From NCBI GenBank assembly GCA_963082975.1, contig OY720344.1, positions 372,001 through 436,000 on the forward strand: a stretch of DNA of 64,000 bases, read 5' to 3'. The position numbers were made by a program, and so were the translations under genes. The notes below the pieces were generated by a model. That model was not told the origin of the DNA and did no database searches. It saw only the letters and a program-made list of their open reading frames with translations. This DNA comes from Labia minor. Lineage: Eukaryota > Arthropoda > Insecta > Dermaptera > Spongiphoridae. Positions 1 through 10,077 of this stretch are shown one piece after another; the stretch's first letter is position 1, and each line of letters starts with the position of its first letter.

Positions 1-157
1 TTTCCTAACATTTTAGGGGTCACAACTTGGCCACGAAATGGTTTTTTGTCAGATTTCAATGCTTTTTGTAGAATATATATATATTAATGTATATATTTAT
101 ATATATATATACACTTTTAAAATCTCATATTAATAAAAATTATTTATTAATAAATAT

Positions 158-376
158 AAGTACCGGGACCCCGAGCCTCGGCTCGGTACTTAAGTTAAAA
201 AAAATGATTCATTATTATTGGATTTGGCTGGTAATATTAATACCTGGGACACCGAGCTCTCGCTCTACCCTTTAAAAAATATTGATACACAATTCTTTAA
301 TTATTTATTACAATTATTAAATGTTACACATTTGCATCAATCTGATTAAAATTAATGAACTTGTGCTCCTCAATAA
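158..376 (+). repeat. R6 repeat with GC hairpin module
   Basis: Copy of a repeat also seen at 61,690, 62,890 and 63,200 and, in part, at 1,140 and 19,770. It starts with a GC-rich hairpin (171-186, CCGAGCC-TC-GGCTCGG), unusual in this AT-rich window. A stretch reading GGTAATATTAATACC and an AT-rich tail follow. Confidence 0.7.
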
Positions 377-499
377 TACATAAATATATAATATATAGGT
401 ACATATATTTTTTTTCTATAGTGTTTTTTTGAAAAACTGTTTAGCGCCCCAAGTGGTTATAAAACAAACTAAAGACAAAAAAACGTGCTTTGCAGCTTT

Positions 500-1035
500 T
501 CGGAATTAAAAAAGCAAAATTGGCAGTCGTGGGACTGGCCGACAGAAGTGAAAACTTCTGCGTAAGAAATTTTAAAACAGACGAAATTCGCGCTATTTCA
601 CGAGAAAGATGAATTTCATATGCATGTATATATATATAACTTATATATTATTTTAAACATATATTTTAAACAAATTTGTAACTTATATTTATATATATAT
701 AAATACACAACTTTGTTTAAAATATTGCAATACGAACTGTTTTATAATTCTTATCTCTAACATAAAATATATATTTATTATGTGAAGTTCATTTCGTATA
801 ATTTTGATTATATATGTATATATGAAATGAACTTTACATAATAAATATATATTTATATGTTAGAGATAAGAATTATAAAACAGTTCTAATGACAATTCAA
901 ATTTCGCGCTCTGTTATAAGAAATTTGAAAGCAGATGGTTTCATGGTGTTGGTCACGATCACGCGAGTTCTATACTTTTTCCCCATCCCGCAAAAGTGCT
1001 CAACGCCGCTAAAGAAGTTTTCACTTCAAAAATTA
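500..1035 (+). repeat. R7 repeat with internal long hairpin
   Basis: Its first part (about 505-620) matches 30,151-30,270 and its end (about 960-1,033) matches 31,785-31,855. The ends hold GAAGTGAAAACTTC near 545 and GAAGTTTTCACTTC near 1,016, which are inverted copies, so this is probably a non-autonomous DNA element. Arms 734-795 and 824-886 form a nearly perfect 62-bp stem. Confidence 0.5.
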
Positions 1036-1309
1036 TTTAATATTTGGAAATATATCTGACTTATAGAAAAAATGAATATTAATTAAAGAAAGAAATAGTT
1101 TTTAAAATATCCTGAATAATATGTAACAATTTTCAAGATAGAAATTTATTACAATATTACAATTATTAACTGTTGCATCATTGCATCAATCTGATTAAAA
1201 TGAATGGAACTTCGGGTACTCAATAATAATAAATAAAATAATATTAATAAATATATTGAATAATATTTTATTGAAAAAATTTTAAAACTTATAAAACTAT
1301 CTAAAACTT

Positions 1310-1500
1310 TATTAATAAAAGAACAATGAATAAATAAATATAGAATAGTAATTTATTAAAAAGTAAACAATAGATAAAAAGAAAAAAAAATAACAAAATC
1401 ATTATTTTCATTTTTAAATAACGATTCACCCGGCGAGTTTCGAACCGACGAAATCCACTCGTTAAAACATCAGTCCAACCGCTGGACTATATGTATTTAG
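1310..1500 (-). repeat. tRNA-derived SINE-like repeat
   Basis: On the minus strand an A-box-like segment near 1,490 (AGTCCAGCGGTTGG) and a B-box-like segment near 1,440 (GGTTCGAAACTC) sit at tRNA spacing. An AT-rich tail shared with 62,336-62,470 follows. It has no proper acceptor stem, so it is not called a functional tRNA. Confidence 0.5.
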
Positions 1501-1529
1501 ATAAAAAATTGTCATTTTTTTACTGTCTT

Positions 1530-1760
1530 AGCAGGCAGTATTAAAAATTTTGACGTTTTCCATATATAATTTTCAATTAAGAAATTAATAATGAAGCTGT
1601 ATGTTTCAAGAGATATCATCAATAAAACTTAATTTTTCTTTATAAATACTATATCTAGTGTGAATTTGAAAAAAATCGTTAGAGCGGTTTTTGAGAACCA
1701 ATATATATAGATAAATACATATATACAATTTTAGCTAGCATAATAAGATAAGATATAATA
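1530..1760 (+). repeat. R9 repeat
   Basis: Matches 26,150-26,300 directly and 61,735-61,960 in inverse orientation. The shared core includes CGTTAGAGCGGTTTTTGAGA and GCTAGCATAATAAGATAAG. No coding content seen. The 1.5-kb element starting at 1,764 abuts or interrupts its right end. Confidence 0.65.
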
Positions 1761-1763
1761 ATT

Positions 1764-3252
1764 ACACAGGCCAACGATGAAAAAACTTTTAATGAATATA
1801 CCTTATTATTATGTTTTTTAGGTTGCTGAATCCAAATATGATGCTTAAAAAACTGAATCACCTACCATTTCTTCACATTTTATAGTTAAATGCATTTTTT
1901 TCGAGATTTTTGCGTTTAGCGATATTTAAAGAATTTAAACAGATTTATAGTATTATAATATTTATAAGTAAATTGGAAAAGTAGGTCTAATGGATGTAGA
2001 TGATTTTGGTAGCACTGCCAAAAAACATTTGCTGGTCAAACAGCTGGTGTTTTCTTTACTGTCAACCAAACCTCACTTTAACGTTTCTAGTACATGTGCT
2101 CAGTAAAATGTCTAATCGCGGTTGTAAAAACTCTGCTGACAGTTTTTGTTATATTTGTGGTGAGTTTGTGATTAAAAAACACCAAAGAAACATTACAGAC
2201 TTTGTGAAAAAGGTTTATCTATCATATTTTGGAACTAAACTTGGGGTGATCAGGAGAAATCTTGGGCACCACATAAGGTATGTTATGTTTGTGTTGAAGA
2301 TCTAAGAAAATGGTCAAAAAAGGAGAGAAAAACCTTTAAATTTGCTGTTCCTATGATATGGAGGGAGCCGAAAAATCATTCTGATGACTGCTATTTTTGC
2401 AGTGTTGATATTACTGGTCATAATTCAAAAAACAAGAAGGTAATAAGCTATCCTAATCTTCCGTCTGCCATCCGACCAGTAGGACACAGTGTAGATTTAC
2501 CGGTCCCTGAACCACCAGATGATTTAAATTCTATTGAAGTATTTTCTGATGTGCAATCCGAGTCAAATGAACAAGATGATGAAGAATTCCATTGTACTAC
2601 TGAAAATGTAGAGCCTAAAGTGTTTACACAAATCGAGCTTAATGACTTGGTTAGGGATCTGGGCTTGACTAAAGAAAAGGCTGAATTGCTTGGCTCTAGA
2701 CTGAAAGAAAAGAACTTGTTAGCCATTGGAACCAGCATTCATGTGTATAGAAAGAGAGAGCAGCAATTTTCCAAGTATTTTAAACAAGAAGATGATTTAG
2801 TATACTGCTAAAGTATACTGTAAAGTGATGGAAAAAAGCTACCAGGGCCACTGGAACACCAACATGATGGGGGACTATTGTTGGTCACTTCACCGTGAAG
2901 TTCAGCAAGTAACACATCGAAGAAAAAGCTACATAAGAAGCTTCAAAGAAAAAAGAGAACGGAAGTATAAACCAATTCCAGCTGACAAGTGAAACCTGTA
3001 ATATCAATAAAAACCTATAATGGCACATTCGGTCACTGTTTTAAACTGTAAATACAAACCATGCTTATGATTTAATTTCCTAATTTCATTAATTTCCCTA
3101 TATACTAAAGTGGTTTTATACTATATCATTAAAAAAACTGTGCGTGATACAAAAAAACCAAGGCCAGATTTGGATTGAGCTCAAAAAAATCTATAAACAT
3201 CACCTATTAACGTGAAAAAAGTTTTCAAAAAAATTTTTTTGTTGGCCTGTGT
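1764..3252 (+). mobile_element. TIR element with CxxC protein relic
   Basis: Bounded by inverted ends ACACAGGCCAAC (1,764-1,775) and GTTGGCCTGTGT (3,241-3,252), followed inward by A-rich then TTTT sequence on both sides. It carries a single protein relic on the plus strand and a CAATAAA polyadenylation-like signal just after it. No clear target duplication was identified. I cannot place it in a named superfamily. Confidence 0.55.
2108..2992 (+). pseudogene. Frameshifted, internally deleted CxxC-type repetitive protein
   Basis: The ATG at 2,108 opens MSNRGCKNSADSFCYICGEF, a cysteine-rich N-terminus I recall from a multicopy protein of unknown function in arthropod genomes. The frame breaks near 2,248 (about two extra bases) and resumes through CVEDLRKW, then MIWREPKNHSDDCYFC, to a stop at 2,809-2,811. 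A further segment in another frame, 2,822-2,992, reads YQGHWNTNMMGDYCW and matches the expected C-terminus of the same family. The several hundred residues that should lie between are missing. Cysteine pairs at CYIC and CYFC suggest zinc binding. It cannot make a full protein. Its location inside matched inverted ends suggests it is, or was carried by, a transposon gene. Confidence 0.6.
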
Positions 3253-3366
3253 TATTATTCAATAATAACATTTACTTAACATAAATGCATAAAATCAATT
3301 TTGGAAGATTAATATATTTTTTTGTTTTATTCAATTTGTGTTCGATTTTTCAATATTTTCTATATT

Positions 3367-3392
3367 CTATATACACACACACACACACACAA
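3367..3392. repeat. CA microsatellite
   Basis: Short (AC)n run after an AT stretch. Confidence 0.9.
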
Positions 3393-3699
3393 TATTCAAA
3401 GTATTGACTCCATTCGATATATTTATATCGAATCGAATCGGAAATTTTGAATCGGTGCGCCTGAACAATATTTATTAAAATAAACAAAATGCATAATATG
3501 TATAATATTTTAATAAATATAATTATTTTATTTTATAATAAATAATTTATACAAAAATCCCTTTAATAACACTTAAATAATTGTTCAACAAAATTAAAAT
3601 ATTAAAATTGTTTCAAACTTTTCAATTTAATTTATCCATTGATTTAAATAAGTGTTATTTATTTGTTTATTAATTTTCTCTTTTGTTTCTTTTTTTCTA

Positions 3700-4235
3700 T
3701 TTTGGTGCATATTGAATTAATGGAAATAGTGAAAAAAATGCCATTTTTAAAATTGAATATCTCAGGTTGTTCTTGATCAAAATTAATGATTTTTTTTTTT
3801 TTGTTTTTGTCTGGTGGCCTGGCCCTATAATACATAGACTACTCCCGTATAAATTGGGTTAAAAATGAAATTGAAATAGCCAAAAAAAAGTGATTTTTTG
3901 CGCGTTTTTTGCATTTTTGGCAATTTTTCAAAATGTTTTTGCAACATTTTTATACAAAGGTTTCACCTACCCACCAAGACAAACAAAATAAAACATTCCC
4001 CATCAAAATCGGTTCAGTAGTTAAGGCTGTAGGCCTGTCAATGTTGAAAATGACGAAGGACATGAAAAGTTGAAAAAAATGCCATTTTTAAAATTTAATA
4101 TCTCTGGTTGTAATGAATAAAAATTAATGATTTTTTTTTTGTTTTTGTCTCGTGGCCGGCGCCTATAAGACCTAAAAAGGTGCCACCGTATTTTTGCTGT
4201 GTGGGGGTGAAAACCGGTACTTGTCACGTCCAGTC
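3700..4235. repeat. R4 repeat with internal direct duplication
   Basis: Two similar stretches of about 90 bp, near 3,726-3,815 and 4,072-4,158, each read AAAAAAATGCCATTTTTAAA, then a poly-T, then TTTTTGTCT followed by GTGGCC. The spacer is A/T-homopolymer rich. No coding content seen. Confidence 0.5.
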
Positions 4236-4244
4236 TATGTATAA

Positions 4245-5279
4245 GTTACGGTAAAAGTAGATATTGTGGCAAATGTACACATTTTCCGGTAAATGTGCAC
4301 ATTAGCCTCCTCATTTGGGTAATGTGCATTCAACTAACATTTACAATTTCAAATAAGGGAAATGTACATTGAATTCACAATGACCATGTCGTTTTGGTAA
4401 ATGTGAGCATACGTGGTAAAACGGATCCTAAAAATTTAATTTGCGTTGTTTTGTCTAGAGATGACGATAAAAATTTATATAAATTAGGAACTAAACAGGG
4501 AATTTTAAAACAATCTTATTCTAGGCATGAATTCGCCATTTGTGAACAAAAGTTTATATCATACGAAGATGTTCCTCAAGATGTTGAGAAATCGGTAAGA
4601 GAAATTATAGGAATGCAGTCCCCCTTACTGGTGGCCAAGGTTTTAAAAGATGCATCTGTAAAGGAACATGTTCCTCAAAAAATGCAGTTGTAAAAATGCT
4701 GGAATATTATGTAATTCCAAGTGCCACAATAGCAATTCTTGCTCAAATAAATAGCACTTTCTTCATTATGAAATTTCTATATGTTCCTTTATAATTTTAT
4801 AAAATTTAACTGTTATAATAAAAAAAAGTATGTTAATATTATAATTATTTGTTTGATTCCGATCGTAATGGTCCTAAAAAACTAGGACGAAAATAGTATT
4901 TATGAATATTGGGATCATAAGCTAGGACATATTATATGTAATAAGCTAATAAGTATGTTTTGTTTCTCATTCACATTTTTGAATTAAAATAATTTTCGTT
5001 ATTAAAGCTTTTTGTATTATGTTTATTTAAATAAAATTTTTTTTACTGCAACAACATTTTTAATTTACTTGTATTCCACCTTTCCTTAAAATACGAAGGT
5101 AAGAGTATACATTTACCAAAACGTAAAGGCAGGTGTACACATTTGCCGGGAAATGTACATATAAATTATATTCAGTTTACTTATACCTAACTTTTGTTAC
5201 AGTAAATGTCCACTCTTGGGAAATGTACACATTTACCGGAAAATGTATACATTTCCCAAGAGTGGACATTTACCGTAAC
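4245..5279 (+). mobile_element. TIR element with integrase-tail relic and foldback right end
   Basis: The left end GTTACGGTAAA (4,245) is matched by TTTACCGTAAC ending at 5,279; similarity between the ends extends about 58 bp. Both subterminal regions carry many copies of an AATGTACA/TGTGCACATT motif. The right end is doubled as a hairpin: arms 5,196-5,234 and 5,241-5,279 pair at 37 of 39 positions. The interior holds only the C-terminal tail of a transposon protein. Confidence 0.6.
4412..4754 (+). pseudogene. C-terminal tail of KRBA2/Ginger-type integrase protein
   Basis: Only the tail of the protein survives. The first frame reads KNLYKLGTKQGILKQSYSR, then VREIIGMQS. A frameshift in a C run at 4,619-4,623 moves the frame, after which GGQGFKRCICKGTCSSKKC and ILCNSKCHNS continue to a TAG at 4,752-4,754. 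Such a run of CxC and CxxxC cysteines after a YKIGT...GIL segment is what I recall for the integrase-derived C-terminus of KRAB-A domain-containing protein 2 and related Ginger-type DNA transposons. The integrase catalytic core is absent, so the copy is non-autonomous. Confidence 0.55.
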
Positions 5280-5479
5280 ATATATATATACGCTAGGCAG
5301 GCTCGGTGTTTTTTGCTTGTCGAGGCGGAGCGCTGCCGGCGCTCCTAGATATCGTGTAGTGTTCCAATGATGATGATGATGATCTCTCTAATAGAATTTA
5401 TTTGTTCAATCTCTCGTTATGCTTCGAACAATCTTTTGTGTCCACTAAATGAAAGTTTTTTAATCTTCTTTTAGTTAGT

Positions 5480-5510
<31 letters not shown>

Positions 5511-6480
5511 TATTGGCAAGTAGGTTGATGGTAGCCAATGGGTTTGTATGATTTTCAAGTTTGAAAATATATTTTTCCTATGTTTTGAGTATGACTTCCC
5601 TGACCGATGGGAAAAGAAGATCTTGGTTATATACCAAGGAGCGTTTGTGATAAATCTAAGAGAATCTTAGATTGTGTATTTTGTATTTTACTAATATTGG
5701 ACTCACTAGCAGTTCCCCATTAGGACCAGATTGGTTTTAATATAGCTTTATAATAATATATTAAAATTTTGTTTTTTAATGCAAGCTGTGTAATTTTCTT
5801 CCTATTAACCAGTACCTATTTTTATATTTGATGTGCAGTTGTTTTCGTTTTGTTCGATATGTGTCTTGTGTCTAAATGAAGTAAAGAGGTATTTAATAAC
5901 GTCTCTCTCACAGAGTATTGTGATCTATTGCAGTTGAAACAGTGATGAGTAATCACATACCTGATCTCATTATTCGTCACTGGTATTAAACGCAGGCATT
6001 AATTATTATATTCTCTGTACAATTTTCATTTTCAAATAAAAGGTAGGTAGGTAAGAATATATTCTTGTTATTACTTAAAGTTACAGATTGATAAGTTTTT
6101 TTTTTTTGAAATTATTTAAAAGAGCTTTTGGTGTATGGATTTGGATAAAACTTTACCAGTGTGTTCCTTTATCCCCAATTTGTCTAATTACATAAATTGG
6201 GGAAAAATCAAACGGAATCCAACTATACAAAATAATTCAAGTATTAGGTTACGCATTCGAAGTTAATTTAAGTGTTAAAGTTACCCAGATGACAATATCA
6301 TTGGATTTTCAGAAAAATATAAAATTGATACAAATTGTTTTGATCAATTTTGTAATTTAAAGATATTTTTCGAAAAAATCTAAATACAGAATGTAGAACA
6401 CTTTAAAAAAAAGCTCGTTTCATGCAGAAAATTTGTAGAATATTTTGAAACAAATTCTATTCAGTTTCATTCTGAATTAG
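5280..6480. other. Non-coding AT-rich stretch
   Basis: Holds an (AT)n tract near 5,481-5,507 and a short GC-richer patch at 5,290-5,345. Segments near 5,850-6,050 look like unique sequence, but no ORF or splice-supported exon was recognised. Confidence 0.5.
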
Positions 6481-6494
6481 TAAAAATATGTTAA

Positions 6495-6658
6495 TTCTTC
6501 TTTGCAATACCTGGACAAAACGCCAATGTAGAAAGGGTATTTTCTATGATCGACTGGCAATGGACTAAGAAAGGAAATAGATTAAAAATTTCAACTTTAA
6601 GCGGAAATTTAAAAGTTGTTTATAATAATTATAAAATGTTTTTTTTTCTCTTGATATT
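6495..6658 (+). pseudogene. hAT transposase dimerisation-domain relic
   Basis: Translation reads AIPGQNANVERVFSMI, then WQWTKKGNRLKISTLSGNLK, to a stop near 6,658. The NA.VERVFS core followed by a basic 'NRL' segment is typical of the C-terminal dimerisation domain of hAT transposases. A stop lies just upstream and the catalytic region is unrecognisable. Confidence 0.55.
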
Positions 6659-7032
6659 TTTATAATAAAATATTTCTACTCCCGTACTACGATATGTATA
6701 ATTTTGACATACTTAATTTTATATTAAAACATATGTTTTATTTAATACTAGTGTATTAAAATGTACTTTTTAACATATAAAATATATGCTAGTTTTAAAA
6801 ATATATTTTTTTCTAAACGTTCTCTTTCTTGAAATTGGTAGATGACAAATGACACAACCCTAATCTTATATATAAAATATTTTCTGCAATATACGATTAT
6901 GCAAAGCTAATTTTTCGAGAGTATTATTATATTTATAGAGTTTGGAAAATTATAAAATGTTTTTGTCTTTTATAACTATTATTTCATTTAAATTATAATT
7001 TAACATATTCGAAAATTTGGTATTTTTTGCAG

Positions 7033-7166
7033 ATTTACTTGGTCTCCCATTATTCTTAAATACTGCGTATGTCGTCTTCACTTTGAAGAATTAAAAAATT
7101 GTTTTTGTACCGCGGAGAAGAACAGATTGTTCCCTGGAAGGATACCCCAGAATGTACATCAAGATG
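7033..7166 (+). pseudogene. THAP-like zinc-finger exon or fragment
   Basis: Between an acceptor-like TTTTTTGCAG and a donor-like GATG|GTACGT, one frame is open and reads FTWSPIILKYCVCRLHFEE, then RLFPGRIPQNV. CRLHF fits the CxxHF half of a THAP C2CH finger, and PGRIPQNV resembles the conserved 'AVP' segment that closes the domain. The N-terminal half (the first cysteine pair) was not found upstream. It may be an exon of a domesticated or transposon gene, or a chance survivor of one. Confidence 0.35.
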
Positions 7167-8260
7167 GTACGTTTGTTGTTTGGAATGTTAAGTGAACTGA
7201 CATTTCAGCAATCAATTATGCTTTTTTCAGAGTTTTGCCGAAATGTTGGTTTTATATCCAAATAAATAATTTTTCACTTAACTGAAAATTCTACAATTTT
7301 TTAATTCCCAATATTCCTTTTAAATAAAAATAAATTTAAGAAACCTACCAAACCCGCTTTTTTTTTTTAGTTCCTCTGACAGCGTTCAGAGGCGCTAAAA
7401 GCAGAGTTTCAAAAGGTACCATTGAGTGTCAGAGTCTTATACTGATGGTCTGTGATTTCTCTCTATAAAGAAAGATAATAATTTTGTAGAGTTAATGGTT
7501 AAGACGTTAAGAGTGCGCCACACTCAATTTAAAATGCTAGCACAGGCTACCGCTAGGAAGCAGTAATATTACTTTTTTTAGAAAAAATTTAAATTAAATT
7601 TGAAATTTAATTTATTTTATTTCTATTTACAGTAAAGTAAGTTTTCAAGTAAATAATTAAATTACTAAAATGTTTATTTATTTTTAATTTGATGGATTTT
7701 TTCTGTTGAAAATTTTTAAAACATGAAATTATCCATTCTCTTCTTTATTATTATTATTATTATTAATAATAATAATATTATTATTTATTTTATGATATTA
7801 AAATAAATTATTATAAGTTGTATCTAAATTCACCGAGCAGCTAATTGATATTCTAAATAATTGATATCCTACCTAATAATCCTAATGAACGGTCATTATG
7901 AAAAACAATAAGTAGGTATATACGTGTATAATATAATAGCTTTCTACAAATACTTTATTATATATTTTTTATTTCTGTTTGATTTTTTCTTTTACCATAT
8001 TATATTGATATTTATTTGGTTCCGTTTATATAAACAAGAAATTAGCCTTGTATGTATATAAATAAATAATTTAAATAAAAGAAGAATATAAAAATCATTT
8101 GTTTTACTTAGAATGTTGATAACATCTCTACGATACTAAAATCATTTTTATCAAATAAAAAAGATAAATAATTTTTTACATGTTTCTGTCATCTAACCAT
8201 ATAATATATAATTTAGCTAAATGATACTTTTTAATAAAGAGACTTTTAGTTAGTTTAGGA
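7167..8260. other. Non-coding AT-rich stretch
   Basis: Contains an ATT microsatellite near 7,747-7,790. No ORF, exon or recognised repeat border was seen. Confidence 0.5.
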
Positions 8261-8267
8261 CTTGGGT

Positions 8268-9133
8268 TTCGTCAAAATGGACATTCTCAAACACTGTGCC
8301 GCGTCACTTTTCTATACCGCGAGATTATCCAAATGTGTTATTGTTATTACAAATGTAAAGAGGCTTAAAAACAAAAAAAAAGGTAAAACGTTTTTGGGGC
8401 CACTTTTTTTCAATATGGTAAACTTTTACACTTATCTTTTTCTTTGTGTGCCGCAGTAAATAAGTTGACCTGTGGCCAGGTCCGAACCGACCGACGGTTT
8501 GAAATAAATTAATTTCCAGCTACAGAAACAATTTCAAATAATTTTAATATATCTATTAATGTAATAAAAAACAGATATGGATACATAAATAATAAATATA
8601 AACATTTTTAATTTTATTTTATTTATAATATATATGCAAGACCAGGCTGTGACGTCATGAATGGCTGGATGACGTCATATAATTTTAAATCAAGAAAAAA
8701 CTAATAAATATGATTTTTCTCGAGGATAAAACCAATACAAAGTGCATGATTCGTGGTGATATATAAAAAAATCTCCTTTGGTGTGAAAATAACCCTTTCC
8801 TTCCTATCGTCGATCGCTAATACTACCACTTCCGGTTTCCGGAATTGCACCAAAAGTTGATCAATTCATCCCACTGATGCATTAAGTAAATATACCAAAT
8901 TTCATCAAAATCGGTTGAGCCGTTCAGGCTGTACACATCTATACGGACGGACAGACGGACGGACGGACGGACAGACGGACAGACATCATGCTAAAAATAC
9001 TTTTTTCTGTTTAGAAAATGCATGATTCGTGGAGATATGTAAAAATCTCCACATGTGAAATTTGGTGTGAAAACAATACCTCCCTTACTATCGTCGGTCG
9101 GTAAAAAAAGGTTGAGAATCACTGCTTTAATGT
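8268..9133. repeat. hAT-like non-autonomous repeat split by R2
   Basis: Sequence ending GTGTGCCGCAGT before 8,459 and starting GGTTGAGAATCACTGC after 9,107 forms the two halves of what looks like one interrupted repeat. Similar TGTGCCGC and GGTTGAGAACCACTG motifs are common in hAT-type MITEs. Assignment is tentative. Confidence 0.35.
8459..9107 (+). repeat. R2 repeat, copy A
   Basis: Almost identical to 18,732-19,354 and similar to 25,150-25,678. It begins near AATAAGTTGACCTGTGG and ends CGTCGGTCGGTAAAAA. ACCGACCGACG near the start is repeated inverted near the end. It carries two TGACGTCAT motifs and an ACGG-rich run at 8,943-8,985 that differs in length between copies. No ORF. Probably a non-autonomous mobile element. 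Confidence 0.7.
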
Positions 9134-9385
9134 ATAATAGATAAATTACTTAATCGAATATGTCAGGAACATAGATGTGTTCATGTTTAATGGGAATAAA
9201 CCATTAAAATTGTTTTCGATTATATTTCAAAAAATAACTAAGAATATCAAATTTTTTTTTAGACCGCTTTCAATAAATTGAAACTCTCTTCAGTTTTATT
9301 CATTTATTTCGTATATTAATTATATTAATTCTATTAATTGTATTATTGTTAGATAGAAGATAGAAGATAGAAGGTAGATACATAC

Positions 9386-9600
9386 CCGAGAGCACACGCA
9401 GCAATATAAAGAAGCATTTTACTGGCACGACTGATAGCATAAGATAGGAGGCCAACTGACAAGGCAAGCCATAAATTAGTTACTTGGCATACTAATTTAA
9501 AAGCATGCGTCTTATCCAAGACAACACCAACAAAAAATGATCCCAATGTAGATGTCAAAATTGATATCAGCCCGATACGACCAATTAAAATCTCTTCATC
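9386..9600 (-). CDS. FLVCR-like exon 5
   Basis: Reads DEEILIGRIGLISILTSTLG and then two membrane segments. The acceptor is CTTACAG|GAT; the donor GGG|GTATG is phase 2, so a further coding exon must follow. None was recognised between 9,385 and 1. Confidence 0.85.
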
Positions 9601-10027
9601 CTGTAAGTTTTATTTTATATATAATAATTAATAATACAATAAAAATATAAAGATTTAATTAAATTATAAAGAAATATAAATGTAAAATGTTTTATATTTA
9701 GAAACAAATAAAAGAGAATTAATTTATATTATACACATATGTACACATTTACCTATCCTATTATAATTATATAATATATAAAAGACTATATATCAGATCT
9801 TTCCTATATCATGAACGAATACGAATGAATTTGTATTTTTCTACGAGTATAAAGAAAGAAAAATAAATATTTTACATATGTAACATACTTATTGTAACGA
9901 ATTATATTTTTTTTAAAACTACCTAGTATTATATAAATTAAATCAAGTTTTCAATTCATTTAATTTTTTTTTTTTTTTTTTTTTGTTTTTTTTTTCATTT
10001 AATCATGAAAATACGTAGGATTATATG

Positions 10028-10077
<50 letters not shown>

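Noticed and set aside
1430..1500. Functional tRNA gene
   Set aside because: Promoter-box-like segments exist, but there is no paired acceptor stem or convincing anticodon arm; the sequence is repeated elsewhere as a SINE-like unit.
2448..2738. Minus-strand 96-residue ORF
   Set aside because: Antisense of the CxxC-protein relic at 2,353-2,811, which is the coding strand by family resemblance.
8940..8990. CRISPR-like direct repeats
   Set aside because: It is a simple ACGG/ACAG microsatellite inside R2, with no spacers; the window is eukaryotic.
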